Positions 1 to 8,780 of a stretch of DNA of 64,000 bases are shown here, one piece after another. Below the pieces are notes generated by a model. It ran no database searches. It saw only the letters and a list, made by a program, of their open reading frames with translations, and had not been told where the DNA came from. Numbering within the stretch: the first letter of the stretch is position 1; each line of letters starts with the position of its first letter. The DNA comes from CAZTPJ01 sp964614515 (GTDB taxonomy: Bacteria > Planctomycetota > Phycisphaerae > Phycisphaerales > UBA1924), in contig CAZTPJ010000001.1 of the NCBI GenBank assembly GCA_964614515.1, positions 1 to 64,000 of the forward strand. Reading direction: 5' to 3'. A program made the position numbers and the translations under genes.

Positions 1-229
1 ACTTCAGTGCTTTCGGAGATGGCGTGTCATCGACAGGCCATGCACGGGCAAGCCAGGAGGCTTGCCCATGCCACGCGCCCGTGCCCATGCCAAGCCCTCC
101 CTGACGGTCGGGCTTCTTGCGCGGATCGTGCCACTGAAGTCGCCATAGGCGACTTCAGTGCTTTCGGAGATGGCGTGTCATCGACAGGCCATGCACGGGC
201 AAGCCAAAAGGCTTGCCCATGCCACGCGC
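1..229. repeat. 78-bp direct repeat, two copies 151 bp apart, with hairpins
   Basis: Positions 1-78 and 152-229 are the same 78-bp sequence with two mismatches (aggagg against aaaagg in the loop region). Each copy carries a 9-bp stem, gggcaagcc/ggcttgccc (46-54 with 59-67; 197-205 with 210-218). Between them, 133-159 is a perfect 12-bp palindrome (actgaagtcgcc, loop ata). The second copy lies directly behind the end of the pyrophosphatase gene on the minus strand and could help terminate it. There is no coding sense here. Confidence 0.85.
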
Positions 230-247
230 AACTGACGGTCGGGCTGC

Positions 248-3049
248 TTATGGCAGGCCGATGAGGCTGCCGATCTCGGGGCCGAACTTCACCACGACGC
301 CGGCGAACACCACCGACACGATCGAGATCAGTTTCACGAGGATGTTCAGCGACGGGCCTGATGTGTCCTTGAACGGATCGCCCACGGTGTCGCCCACGAC
401 CGTCGCCTTGTGATCTTCGCTTCCCTTGCCGTAGACGTACGCAGCGCCCTTGCCTTGTCGGCGCATCTCTTCAGCGCGGCTGATCAAACCGTCCGCGAGC
501 GAGGCGGGAAGTTTCGCACGAACTTCCGGATCATCGAGCAGTTTGTCGGCGGTGATGCGGCCGTAGGACTCGAGAAGTTTCTTGGCGTTGTCCCATGCGC
601 CGCCCGCGTTGGCCATGTAGACGGCGACGGCGAATCCGCTGGTGAGTCCGCCCGCGAGCAGGCCGATCACACCGCCCACGCCGAGGACCAATCCGACGGC
701 CAGCGGCACGGTGATGGCCAGCAACGATGGCACGACCATTTCGCGCTGCGCCCCGGCCGTGGCGATGCTCACGCATGTCTGATAGTCGGGATAGTCGCGG
801 TTTTCGTGCTTGATGGTCTTGGGCCAGTTTTCGGGGTCGGCGATTTTGGATTCATCCATGCCCTGCGAGCGAAGGGCCGCCCGCATGATGGCGAACTGGC
901 GACGACACTCGCGCATCATTCGATACGCCGCGCGTCCCACGGCCTGCATGGTCATCGCGCAGAACAGGAATGTCAGCAGCACGCCGAGGAAGATGCCGCC
1001 AAGCACGCGCGGATTGAGCAGCGTCACGTCGTAATAGGCGAGCACGTCCTGAATCGTGCCGTTGCGCGTGCCGATGACTTCGATCTCGCCTGTGAAGGGG
1101 CTGCCGGCGGGCGCGGAGATGATGAAGCGCCGGGCGTTCGTCAGCGTGGTCTCCACGGAACCCGTGACGCCGCGACGCGGTAGCGTGCGCACGCCCATGA
1201 CCTTGCCGGGCGCCACCACCGCATCGTAGTTCGTGTCCATCAGTTGCGACCGATCCACGACCATCGCGCCATCGACATACGGCCGCGGCGAACCGGGCAC
1301 GACGATCGCGAATTTTCCATGGCCTTGATAGACCGCGTGGGGTTCGGCGGGCGCGGTGTACGAGGATGACGCCACAAAGTTCTCGGCTTGGCGGAACAAC
1401 TGCGTCTGCACGATCTGCACATACGCCGCGAACAGGGCCAGGGCCGTCAGCGCGGCCGAGCCGATGGCAAAGCCCTTGCCGATCGCGGCCGTGGTGTTGC
1501 CCAGCGAGTCGAGCATGTCGGTGCGATGGCGGACGAAGGGCGGTTGGCCGGACATTTCGGCGTTGCCGCCGGCATTGTCGGCGATGGGGCCATAGGCGTC
1601 GGTGGCGAGGGTGATGCCCAGCGTCGCGAGCATGCCCACGGCCGCGATGGCCACGCCGTAGAGACCCATCAGGAAATGTTCCGCGCCGTTGGAGAAGATG
1701 AACGCGGCCATGACGGCGATGACAACAACAAGAATCGGAATCCACGTGCTCTTCATGCCGGTGGCGATGCCGGCGATGATGACGGTGGCCGGGCCGGTGT
1801 GGCCTTGCTCTGCGATGCCCTTGGTTGGTGAATACTCGTACGAGGTGTAATACTCAGTGGCTCGGGCGATGACCAGACCCGCGACAAGTCCGGCGATGAT
1901 CGAACCTGCGACGCCGTACCAGCGCAACCCGGCCTCCGCCGCTTCAGCGCTGTTGCCGAAGATGAAGTAGGGCACCGCGAACGCGGCCGCGACGATCAGC
2001 GCTGAGGCTAGATAAATGCCGCGATTCAGGGCCTGAAGCAACTGGGCGAACGTCGCCCCTTCCTTCGTCCGCACCGCGAAGATGCCGATGATCGACGCGA
2101 GAATGCCAAAGCCCGCAAGGGCCAGCGGTGTGACGGCCATGCGCAGGGCCAGCGCACCCTGTTCGCCGCCGACGAGCGCGGGAACCGTGAAAGCCGCCGC
2201 AGCGCCCAGCGCGGCCGTGGACAGAATCGAGCCGTAGTACGACTCGTACAGGTCCGCGCCCATGCCGGCCACGTCGCCGACGTTGTCGCCGACGTTGTCC
2301 GCGATGGTGGCGGGGTTGCGGGCGTCATCTTCGGGGATGCCGGCTTCGACCTTGCCCACGAGGTCAGCGCCGACGTCCGCGGCCTTGGTATAGATGCCGC
2401 CGCCGACGCGGGCGAAGAGCGCCTGCGTCGACGCGCCCATCGCGAACGAGAGCGCGATCGTCGTCGTCTCGCGAATGTCCCCCGTCAGGCCGATGGCTTC
2501 GCCGAAGCCGTTGAGGATCAGGAACCACGCCGACACGTCGAGCAGCGCGAAGCCGACGACATTGAGGCCCATCACCGCGCCGGAGCGGAAGGCGACGGTC
2601 AGGCCGTCGTTGAGCGATTGTTTGGCGGCGGCGGCCGTGCGGGCCGAGGCGTTGGTGGCCATTCTCATGCCGAACCATCCGCACAGCCCGGAGAACAAGC
2701 CGGCGATGGGCACACCGATCAACGAAAGCGTTGGCTGTAGCCCCAGGCCGAAACTCATGATCGCCAAGACCGCGATCAGCACGACGAACACGATCGCGAC
2801 GATCTTGTATTGGCGATAGAGATAGGCCATCGCGCCTTGTCGCACGGCATCGGCGATGCGCACCTGTTCCTCGTCGCCCTCGGATTTCTTCATCACCGAC
2901 GCGGCAAAGACGCGGGCCATCAGCAGCGCGGCCACGGCTCCGATCGGGGCCAACCAGTAGGGCGCGGGCAGGTCGCCGATGGCCGCGAGCGTCCCGGCCA
3001 TGCTTGTGAGGGAAGAGCCATCCGCCGCGAGGGGTGCAAGGTCCATCAT
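248..3049 (-). CDS. hppA: Membrane-bound pyrophosphatase, K+-dependent type, with a large insertion
   Basis: Integral-membrane pyrophosphatase that couples PPi hydrolysis to H+ and/or Na+ export. Seen: the DVGADLVGKVE substrate motif (residues 225-235), DNVGDNVGD (251-259), a C-terminal GDTVGDPFKDTSGPS motif and many hydrophobic helices. GNTTAAIGKG near residue 520 has Ala and Gly where K+-independent enzymes have Lys and Thr, so the K+-dependent subfamily is inferred; the pumped ion cannot be read from sequence. At 933 aa it is longer than the usual 660-800 because about 120 residues are inserted around residues 550-671 (genome about 1035-1400), between two helices in the C-terminal half. 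The start is the first ATG of MMDLAPL; the frame stays open upstream but that stretch looks non-coding. It is divergent from the next gene. Confidence 0.95.
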   Translation of the reverse strand: MMDLAPLAADGSSLTSMAGTLAAIGDLPAPYWLAPIGAVAALLMARVFAASVMKKSEGDEEQVRIADAVRQGAMAYLYRQYKIVAIVFVVLIAVLAIMSFGLGLQPTLSLIGVPIAGLFSGLCGWFGMRMATNASARTAAAAKQSLNDGLTVAFRSGAVMGLNVVGFALLDVSAWFLILNGFGEAIGLTGDIRETTTIALSFAMGASTQALFARVGGGIYTKAADVGADLVGKVEAGIPEDDARNPATIADNVGDNVGDVAGMGADLYESYYGSILSTAALGAAAAFTVPALVGGEQGALALRMAVTPLALAGFGILASIIGIFAVRTKEGATFAQLLQALNRGIYLASALIVAAAFAVPYFIFGNSAEAAEAGLRWYGVAGSIIAGLVAGLVIARATEYYTSYEYSPTKGIAEQGHTGPATVIIAGIATGMKSTWIPILVVVIAVMAAFIFSNGAEHFLMGLYGVAIAAVGMLATLGITLATDAYGPIADNAGGNAEMSGQPPFVRHRTDMLDSLGNTTAAIGKGFAIGSAALTALALFAAYVQIVQTQLFRQAENFVASSSYTAPAEPHAVYQGHGKFAIVVPGSPRPYVDGAMVVDRSQLMDTNYDAVVAPGKVMGVRTLPRRGVTGSVETTLTNARRFIISAPAGSPFTGEIEVIGTRNGTIQDVLAYYDVTLLNPRVLGGIFLGVLLTFLFCAMTMQAVGRAAYRMMRECRRQFAIMRAALRSQGMDESKIADPENWPKTIKHENRDYPDYQTCVSIATAGAQREMVVPSLLAITVPLAVGLVLGVGGVIGLLAGGLTSGFAVAVYMANAGGAWDNAKKLLESYGRITADKLLDDPEVRAKLPASLADGLISRAEEMRRQGKGAAYVYGKGSEDHKATVVGDTVGDPFKDTSGPSLNILVKLISIVSVVFAGVVVKFGPEIGSLIGLP

Positions 3050-3349
3050 GTGCGTATTCTCCACGAGGGCGCTGTGAAACCGGGGGGATTCCCTGCCGAC
3101 GCCCGAAGGGCAGAACAATAGCCCTGTTAGTGAGCGTTTGACAACGGGCGGGGAGGATTCTCCGTCCTTGCCAGGCACTGCCGCCGCGGATTCACGCTGT
3201 GATGCCGGACGTACTCCCGTTACCCGCGCGTTACACCCCCATCGCCGACATAGCGGTAAGCATTGTGTCGGCCGAGCCGCGCGGGGGCCGGCAGGCCGTG
3301 CGAAAAGGTTCCGGGCCACACCGGCGTTTACGGATGAAGGAGTTGTGCG
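3050..3349. other. Divergent intergenic region, no gene seen
   Basis: About 300 bp between the divergent pyrophosphatase and VIT/vWA genes. It must hold both promoters. A TTGACA-like hexamer is present at 3138-3143 on the plus strand, but I see no convincing -10 partner at the right spacing. An open frame runs through it on the minus strand as an upstream extension of the pyrophosphatase frame, without a plausible start. Confidence 0.5.
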
Positions 3350-5695
3350 ATGGTTGACAGGATCAAGCGAATCGGGATGGGTTCACTGGCGATCGCCGGA
3401 TTTGTGCTCGCGGGCGCTTCGGCGTCGGCGCAGGTCGCCACCACGCAGCCGGTGGAGATCAACATCTCGACGAACGTGATCGTGCCGCAGGTGCGCGTAG
3501 TGCCGCCGGGGGGGCAGGCCGTGCAGCAGTCGGTGGGGCTGGCGGCTGTGGATGCGACGGCGCGTGTGAATGAGCAGGTGGCTTCGACGACGATTCGCCT
3601 GACGCTGCGCAACCCGACGGGGCGCGTCCAGGAGGCGCAGGTGCTCATGCCGGTGCCGGATGGGGCGACGGTGCGCAGCATGGAACTCGAAGGGCTCGGC
3701 GAGCAGGGCATTGCCCAGATCCTGCCGCGCGCCGAGGCGAGACGGATCTACGACGACATCGTGCGGCGGTCGCTCGATCCCGCGCTGCTCGAGTTCGCCG
3801 GGTACAACCTCATCAAGACCAGCGTGTTTCCTGTCCCGGCCAAGGGCGAGCAGAAGGTGAATCTGACGTATGAGCAGATCCTGCCGGCCGACGGCGAACG
3901 CGTGGATTATGTGCTGCCCAAGAGCGAGAGTCTGCTCACCAGTGGCGTGGCGTGGACGTTTCAGATTGACATCAAGGGCAGCCGTCCGATCTCGACGGTG
4001 TATTCGCCGTCGCATGATCTGGTGATCGAACGCCTGGGCGAATCGCATGTGCTGGCGAAGGTTCCCGCATCCCTCGCGGCCGAGCCGGGGAGTTTTCGCG
4101 TGTCGGTTCTGCATCAGAAAGGTTCCGCGCTGTCGGCATCATTGATGGCCTATCCCGACGCGGAGATCGGCGAGGGCAAGGGCGGATACTTCATGCTTCT
4201 GGCGGGTTTGCCGGCCGAGAAGCCGGATCGCGCCCAGCAGGTCAAGCGCGAGGTGATCCTCGTGATCGATCGGTCCGGCTCGATGCGCGGCGAGAAGATG
4301 GACCAGGCGCGCGAGGCCGCGCTGCAGGTCATCGAGGGCCTGCTCCCCGGCGAAGCCTTCAACATCGTCGATTATTCAGACTCCATCGAGGTCTTCAGCG
4401 AACAGCCTGTCATCAAGAACGATGACTCCATCGCGGCCGCACGGGCGTATCTCAAGACGCTCACGGCCAACGGCGGCACGAACATCCGCGATGCGCTGCT
4501 CGAAGCGCTGCGCATGACCCCCACGCAGGACATGCTGCCGATGGTGCTGTTTCTCACCGACGGCCTGGCGACGGTAGGCGAGCGCAGCGAGGTGAAGATT
4601 CGCGAGTCCGTCGCGGCCGTGAACACACACAAGCGCAGGGTGTTCACCTTCGGCGTGGGGTATGACGTGAACACGCCGCTGCTGTCGCACATCGCGGACG
4701 GCTCGCGTGCGGTGGCGACGTTTGTCATGCCTGATGAAGATGTCGAGGTCAAAGTTGGCCAGGTGTTCCGCAAACTGTCCGGGCCTGTGCTGTCCGAGCC
4801 GGTGTTGACGTTCGTCGATGACAAGGGCCAGCCGACGACACGCGCGGTGCGGGAGTTGATGCCCGCGCGACTGCCGGACCTGTTTGATGGGGATCAGTTG
4901 ATTCTGCTCGGGCAGTATATGGGCGCGGATCCGCTGCGCGTGCGCGTCTCGGGCGACTGGTACGGCCAGGAACGGACGTTCGAGTACACGCTCGGCGTTG
5001 ACAAGGCGACGAATCGGCACTCATTCGTGCCGCGACTGTGGGCCAGCCGCAAGATCGGAACATTGATTGACGAGATTCGCCAGGCGGGGGCGAATGGCAA
5101 CCTGCAAACGGTGAACCGTCCGGAGGGTCACGATGCGCGAGTCAAGGAACTTGTGGAAGAGATCGTGCGCCTTTCGACGAAGTGGGGCATTTTGACTGAG
5201 TACACGGCGTTTCTGGCGACGGAGCCGATGGATGTGGCGGGTGGGGGCGCTCCGCGCGGTATCGCGCCAGCGCGGGCGGCGCGGGAAACACAACTGCGAC
5301 TTCAAGAGCGGGCGGAAGTCGCCCGCCAGGGTCTCGCATCCGTCAATCAGGAAGAGAATCTCAACTCCATGAAAGGTCAGACCTGGTTGAATCGAAAGAA
5401 CGTCTACTGGGGCGCGGACATGAAGCAGACGGAGAACACCAACGTCTGCCAGATCATGGACTGCACGATGTTCAACCGCGCGGGCAAGTGGGTTGACTCT
5501 CGCCTGGTCACGCGCGAAGAAATCAAGCCCGACGAGACGATCGACTACGGCACGGAGGCCTTCGACACACTCCTGACCAAGATGATCGCCCAGAATCGTC
5601 AGGCCATGCTCGCCCTCGGCGGGGAACTGTATCTGTGGGATGATGGGCGTTGTCTGCTGGTGCGCGGGCCGGATGTCGCGGGCGCGAAGGAGTAA
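3350..5695 (+). CDS. Exported VIT and von Willebrand factor A domain protein
   Basis: 781-aa protein with an N-terminal signal peptide (hydrophobic, ending ASASAQ near residue 28). It has a VIT (vault/inter-alpha-trypsin) domain at about residues 55-190 and a vWA domain from about 300 whose MIDAS loop DRSGS starts at Asp307, so metal-dependent ligand binding is likely. After residue 640 there is a less familiar C-terminal region. VIT-vWA proteins occur widely in planctomycetes; their ligands are mostly unknown. A good AAGGAG (3337-3342) sits 7 nt before the ATG. It ends before a strong hairpin at 5737-5763 and appears monocistronic. Confidence 0.85.
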   Translation: MVDRIKRIGMGSLAIAGFVLAGASASAQVATTQPVEINISTNVIVPQVRVVPPGGQAVQQSVGLAAVDATARVNEQVASTTIRLTLRNPTGRVQEAQVLMPVPDGATVRSMELEGLGEQGIAQILPRAEARRIYDDIVRRSLDPALLEFAGYNLIKTSVFPVPAKGEQKVNLTYEQILPADGERVDYVLPKSESLLTSGVAWTFQIDIKGSRPISTVYSPSHDLVIERLGESHVLAKVPASLAAEPGSFRVSVLHQKGSALSASLMAYPDAEIGEGKGGYFMLLAGLPAEKPDRAQQVKREVILVIDRSGSMRGEKMDQAREAALQVIEGLLPGEAFNIVDYSDSIEVFSEQPVIKNDDSIAAARAYLKTLTANGGTNIRDALLEALRMTPTQDMLPMVLFLTDGLATVGERSEVKIRESVAAVNTHKRRVFTFGVGYDVNTPLLSHIADGSRAVATFVMPDEDVEVKVGQVFRKLSGPVLSEPVLTFVDDKGQPTTRAVRELMPARLPDLFDGDQLILLGQYMGADPLRVRVSGDWYGQERTFEYTLGVDKATNRHSFVPRLWASRKIGTLIDEIRQAGANGNLQTVNRPEGHDARVKELVEEIVRLSTKWGILTEYTAFLATEPMDVAGGGAPRGIAPARAARETQLRLQERAEVARQGLASVNQEENLNSMKGQTWLNRKNVYWGADMKQTENTNVCQIMDCTMFNRAGKWVDSRLVTREEIKPDETIDYGTEAFDTLLTKMIAQNRQAMLALGGELYLWDDGRCLLVRGPDVAGAKE

Positions 5696-5736
5696 TCGCA
5701 CTCCAACCTCCCCCGCTGTGTGAACATGTGATGTGC

Positions 5737-5763
5737 CCCGACTGTCCGCTTTGGACAGTCGGG
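5737..5763 (+). terminator. Hairpin terminator after the VIT/vWA gene
   Basis: Perfect 11-bp stem cccgactgtcc/ggacagtcggg with loop gcttt, followed by ccttcgt. It separates the vWA gene from mqnD. The weak T-tract makes termination likely rather than certain. The flank gtgcc and the loop recall palindromes at 52605 and 23426. Confidence 0.6.
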
Positions 5764-5803
5764 CCTTCGTGTCCGGATCGTCAGGTGTGTTCTACCATGC
5801 GTT

Positions 5804-6787
5804 GTGCCCACGCTCACGCTCGCGCATTCGCCGGACCCTGACGACGCCTTCATGTGGTGGCCCATCACGGGCATGGTCGCGCGCGATGGGACGCCACGGC
5901 CGGGCGATCAGGGTCAACCCGCGATCGACACCGGCGGCTTCACGTTCACGCCCGTGCCCGCGGACATCAGCGTGCTGAATCGCAGGGCCGTGGAGCGCGG
6001 CGATCTGGACATCACGGCCGTGTCGATGCGGACATATGTCGATGTCAAGTCACAGTACATGCTGACGTCGTGCGGGGCCTCGTTCGGGGATGGGTATGGA
6101 CCGAAACTCGTGTGCCGCACGGATTCGCCGCTTCGTGAGCCGCGCGAGTTGCTCGACCCGCGAGTTCGCATCGCGATTCCCGGGCGAGGCACGACGGCGT
6201 TTCTCACGCTGGGTCTGCTGCTTCGCGGAGAGGCGGCGGGGGCATCATCGACGGTTGCGGATTCGCGATTCGACGCCGCGCATGCGCGGTTCATCGAGAT
6301 GCCGTTTGATCGGGTGATGACGGCCGTGGCGGGCGGGGAAGCGGATGCGGGGATTGTGATTCACGATGCGCAGTTGACGTTTCATCGCGAGGGTCTGCGG
6401 CTGTTGGCGGATCTTGGCGCGTGGTGGAAGGCGCAGCGCGGGCTGCCCCTGCCGCTGGGGGCGAATGTGATCCGGCGCGATCTCGATGTGCGACACGGGC
6501 GGGGAACGATCGCCCGCGTGTGTTCGATTCTCGAAGCCTCGATTCGTCATGCGCTGGCGCATCGCGAACGCGCGCTGGCGTATGCCGCGACTTTCGCCGA
6601 GCCGGGTCACGTCGCGGACCTTGCCGACATTGACCGCTTTGTCGGCATGTATGTCAATGACCTGACGATTGATCTGGGCGACAGGGGATATCAGGCCGTG
6701 GTCACGCTGCTGCATGAGGGGGCGCTCGCGGGGTTGTGCCCGGACCCGGAGGTGATCGACATGGCACGGCCATCAGCCCTACGCTGA
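5804..6787 (+). CDS. mqnD: MqnD-like 1,4-dihydroxy-6-naphthoate synthase
   Basis: 327-aa member of the MqnA/MqnD family, which has a periplasmic-binding-protein fold but acts in the cytoplasm. In the futalosine route MqnD converts cyclic dehypoxanthinyl futalosine to 1,4-dihydroxy-6-naphthoate for menaquinone. Seen: N-terminal AHSPDPDDAFMWWP, equivalent to the MqnD SPCPNDTF-type motif; ITAVSMRTYVDVKSQY; SCGASFGDGYGPKLV, a hallmark of the family. The GTG start at 5804 gives MPTLTLAHSPDP, matching the usual N-terminus; no strong ribosome binding site precedes it. An FAH-family gene follows after 4 nt, so the two are probably cotranscribed. No other mqn gene is in the window. Confidence 0.82.
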   Translation: MPTLTLAHSPDPDDAFMWWPITGMVARDGTPRPGDQGQPAIDTGGFTFTPVPADISVLNRRAVERGDLDITAVSMRTYVDVKSQYMLTSCGASFGDGYGPKLVCRTDSPLREPRELLDPRVRIAIPGRGTTAFLTLGLLLRGEAAGASSTVADSRFDAAHARFIEMPFDRVMTAVAGGEADAGIVIHDAQLTFHREGLRLLADLGAWWKAQRGLPLPLGANVIRRDLDVRHGRGTIARVCSILEASIRHALAHRERALAYAATFAEPGHVADLADIDRFVGMYVNDLTIDLGDRGYQAVVTLLHEGALAGLCPDPEVIDMARPSALR

Positions 6788-6791
6788 TGCG

Positions 6792-7511
6792 ATGAACCTG
6801 ATTCATGTGGAAACTGGCGTGGCGGTGGAGACGGCGAAAGGGCCGCTGCCGATTCGCCACATCATCGGCATCGGGCGCAACTACGCGGAACATGCGAGGG
6901 AGCAGGCCGCGGATGTGCCCACAAGGCCAATGATTTTTACGAAGAATCCCTTCGCGGCGTGTCTGCATGGAGATGACATCATCGTGCCGCGCGTGTGTCA
7001 GGATCCCGCGACGGGCGGGGATCAGGTGGATTTTGAGGCGGAACTGGCGGTGATCATCGGTACGGCCGTGCGGGATGCTCCGCTTGAGCGAGCGCTGTCG
7101 CATGTGCTTGGGTACTGCTGCGCGAATGATGTGTCGGCGCGGTGGTGGCAGAAGCAGGGTTCGGGCGGGCAGTTCTGCCGTGGCAAGTCGTTTGATACAT
7201 TTTGTCCGCTGGGTCCGCGGGTTGTGCCTGCGGCCGAGGTGGCGGACCCGCAGAAACTGGGCGTGGTGTGCCGGGTCAATGGGAAGGTGATGCAGGATGA
7301 CACGACGGCGAACATGATGTTCCCCGTGGCGCAGTTGATCGCGGACCTTTCGCGAGGCACGACGCTGCTGCCGGGCACGGTGATCCTGACGGGCACGCCC
7401 TCGGGCGTGGGCATGGCGAGAAACCCGCCGGAGTATCTCAAGCACGGCGATGTCGTGGAAGTCGAGATTCCGCCGCTGGGCGTGCTGCGGAATCGAGTCG
7501 TGTATGAATGA
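6792..7511 (+). CDS. Fumarylacetoacetate hydrolase family protein
   Basis: 239-aa FAH-fold enzyme; the family hydrolyses C-C bonds or decarboxylates or hydrates 2-oxo acids using a divalent metal. Seen: IIGIGRNYAEHAREQ near the N-terminus, VDFEAELAVIIG carrying the metal-binding acids, GKSFDTFCPLGP, and ILTGTPSGVG near the C-terminus, all in family order and at the usual length for a single-domain member. The ATG lies 4 nt after the mqnD stop, suggesting one transcript. The true substrate cannot be told from sequence. Confidence 0.88.
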   Translation: MNLIHVETGVAVETAKGPLPIRHIIGIGRNYAEHAREQAADVPTRPMIFTKNPFAACLHGDDIIVPRVCQDPATGGDQVDFEAELAVIIGTAVRDAPLERALSHVLGYCCANDVSARWWQKQGSGGQFCRGKSFDTFCPLGPRVVPAAEVADPQKLGVVCRVNGKVMQDDTTANMMFPVAQLIADLSRGTTLLPGTVILTGTPSGVGMARNPPEYLKHGDVVEVEIPPLGVLRNRVVYE

Positions 7512-7517
7512 CAGTGT

Positions 7518-7571
7518 ACGAAGCGCCAGCAAGTGTTGCATGACATCAGAGCACGAAGCGCCAGCAAGTGT
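7518..7571. repeat. Two copies of a 19-bp repeat, acgaagcgccagcaagtgt
   Basis: Identical 19-bp copies lie at 7518-7536 and 7553-7571, 35 bp apart, between the FAH and OsmC genes. I did not find further copies elsewhere in the window. Confidence 0.75.
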
Positions 7572-7646
7572 GTTCCTACTTTCGTTCCACACAGTATTTC
7601 ATTACGCCATCCATGTCGGCAATATAACATCCAAGGGAAGGCAACC

Positions 7647-8117
7647 ATGGCAGAAGGCAACCAGCATCATTATTCCGTCGAAATTGCCTGGACCGGGAAC
7701 ACCGGGCAGGGCACGGCCGACATGAAGTCGTATTCTCGCGATCACGAAATTCGAATTCCCGGCAAGCCGCCGATCCCCGGCTCGTCAGACCCCGCGTTTC
7801 GCGGCGATCCATCGCGGTACAACCCGGAGGACCTGCTCGTGGCGTCGCTGTCGGCGTGTCATATGTTGTGGTTCCTCGCGTTGTGTGCCAAATATAAGAT
7901 TGTCGTGACCGACTATGTGGACAACGCGAGGGGCACGATGGTCGAGGGGCCGGGCGGCGCGGGGCGATTCTCCGAGGCCGTGATGTGCCCCGTCGTGACG
8001 CTCGCGCCCGGTGCTGACCGGGCCAAGGCAGAGCAGTTGCATCACGAGGCGCATCGGCTGTGCTTCGTGGCGAACAGCGTGAACTTCCCCGTGCGGGTGG
8101 AGGCGACGTTTCGCTGA
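7647..8117 (+). CDS. OsmC family protein
   Basis: 156-aa OsmC/Ohr-family protein, a thiol-dependent peroxidase fold that reduces organic or fatty-acid hydroperoxides. The two family cysteines are visible: Cys71 in LSACHMLWF and Cys139 in RLCFVANSVNFPV. The CFVANSVNFP form is that of OsmC-like rather than Ohr proteins. I chose the ATG at 7647, preceded by AAGGGAAGG at 7633-7641, over the longer frame from 7533, whose extra residues come from the repeat. It is convergent with the SRPBCC gene. Confidence 0.88.
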   Translation: MAEGNQHHYSVEIAWTGNTGQGTADMKSYSRDHEIRIPGKPPIPGSSDPAFRGDPSRYNPEDLLVASLSACHMLWFLALCAKYKIVVTDYVDNARGTMVEGPGGAGRFSEAVMCPVVTLAPGADRAKAEQLHHEAHRLCFVANSVNFPVRVEATFR

Positions 8118-8176
8118 GCGGGCCTCCGTTCGTAAGCAGTCAAGGGTGAATGTTTCTCTTGGTTCCGAAGCGAACT

Positions 8177-8722
8177 TCAAGTCACACCTGTCAGCGCTGC
8201 GGGCGATGTCGGCGCATCCTCGCCCAGAATGCGCGGGAGCGCTTCCTGCCGATAGGCGAAGATCCGCCGTACATCGCGATCGACCAGCAGGCGATGCGTG
8301 AGCCAGCCCAGGGGCGCGCGGTACTCGACGGTGTCGATCACGCGAGTGCCGCCCTCGCACATCTCAAAGCGATGTTCATGATGCCACCGGCGATACGGGC
8401 CGCGCACCTGCACATCGACAAAGCGCACGCCCGGCTCCCACACCGTGATGCGCGAACGCCACCGCATCGACACGCCGCGGATGCGAACGCGATAGTCGAT
8501 CTCCGCGCCGACTCGCATCGCGATGGGCGTGGGCGTAAGAATCTCAAAGCCCACCCACGGCGGCGTGAGACGATTGAGATTCCGCGCATCGGAGAAAAAC
8601 GCGAACGTCTCATCCAGCGGGCGCGGGACGATGGCCTCACCGTGAAGAATGCGACAGCCATGAGCGGATTCGATCCGCACGATGGGCGATGCGTGTAGTT
8701 GACGCGAGGAATCGGGCAGCAT
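8177..8722 (-). CDS. SRPBCC-superfamily (START/cyclase-like) protein
   Basis: 181-aa protein with the features of a SRPBCC lipid/ligand-binding fold: an early VPRPLDETFAFFSDARNLNRLTPPWVGFEI segment, typical of this superfamily, then alternating strands and a C-terminal helix after DTVEYRAPLGWLTHRLLV. Such proteins bind hydrophobic ligands; no catalytic residue can be assigned. The first 20 residues may be an over-extension of the start. It lies in a minus-strand run downstream of a hydrolase gene. Confidence 0.75.
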   Translation of the reverse strand: MLPDSSRQLHASPIVRIESAHGCRILHGEAIVPRPLDETFAFFSDARNLNRLTPPWVGFEILTPTPIAMRVGAEIDYRVRIRGVSMRWRSRITVWEPGVRFVDVQVRGPYRRWHHEHRFEMCEGGTRVIDTVEYRAPLGWLTHRLLVDRDVRRIFAYRQEALPRILGEDAPTSPAALTGVT

Positions 8723-8780
8723 GGCGAGGATTCACTTCGGTGGCACGGCCGCGGTGGATTCGCGAGGCCCGCGGGATGGT

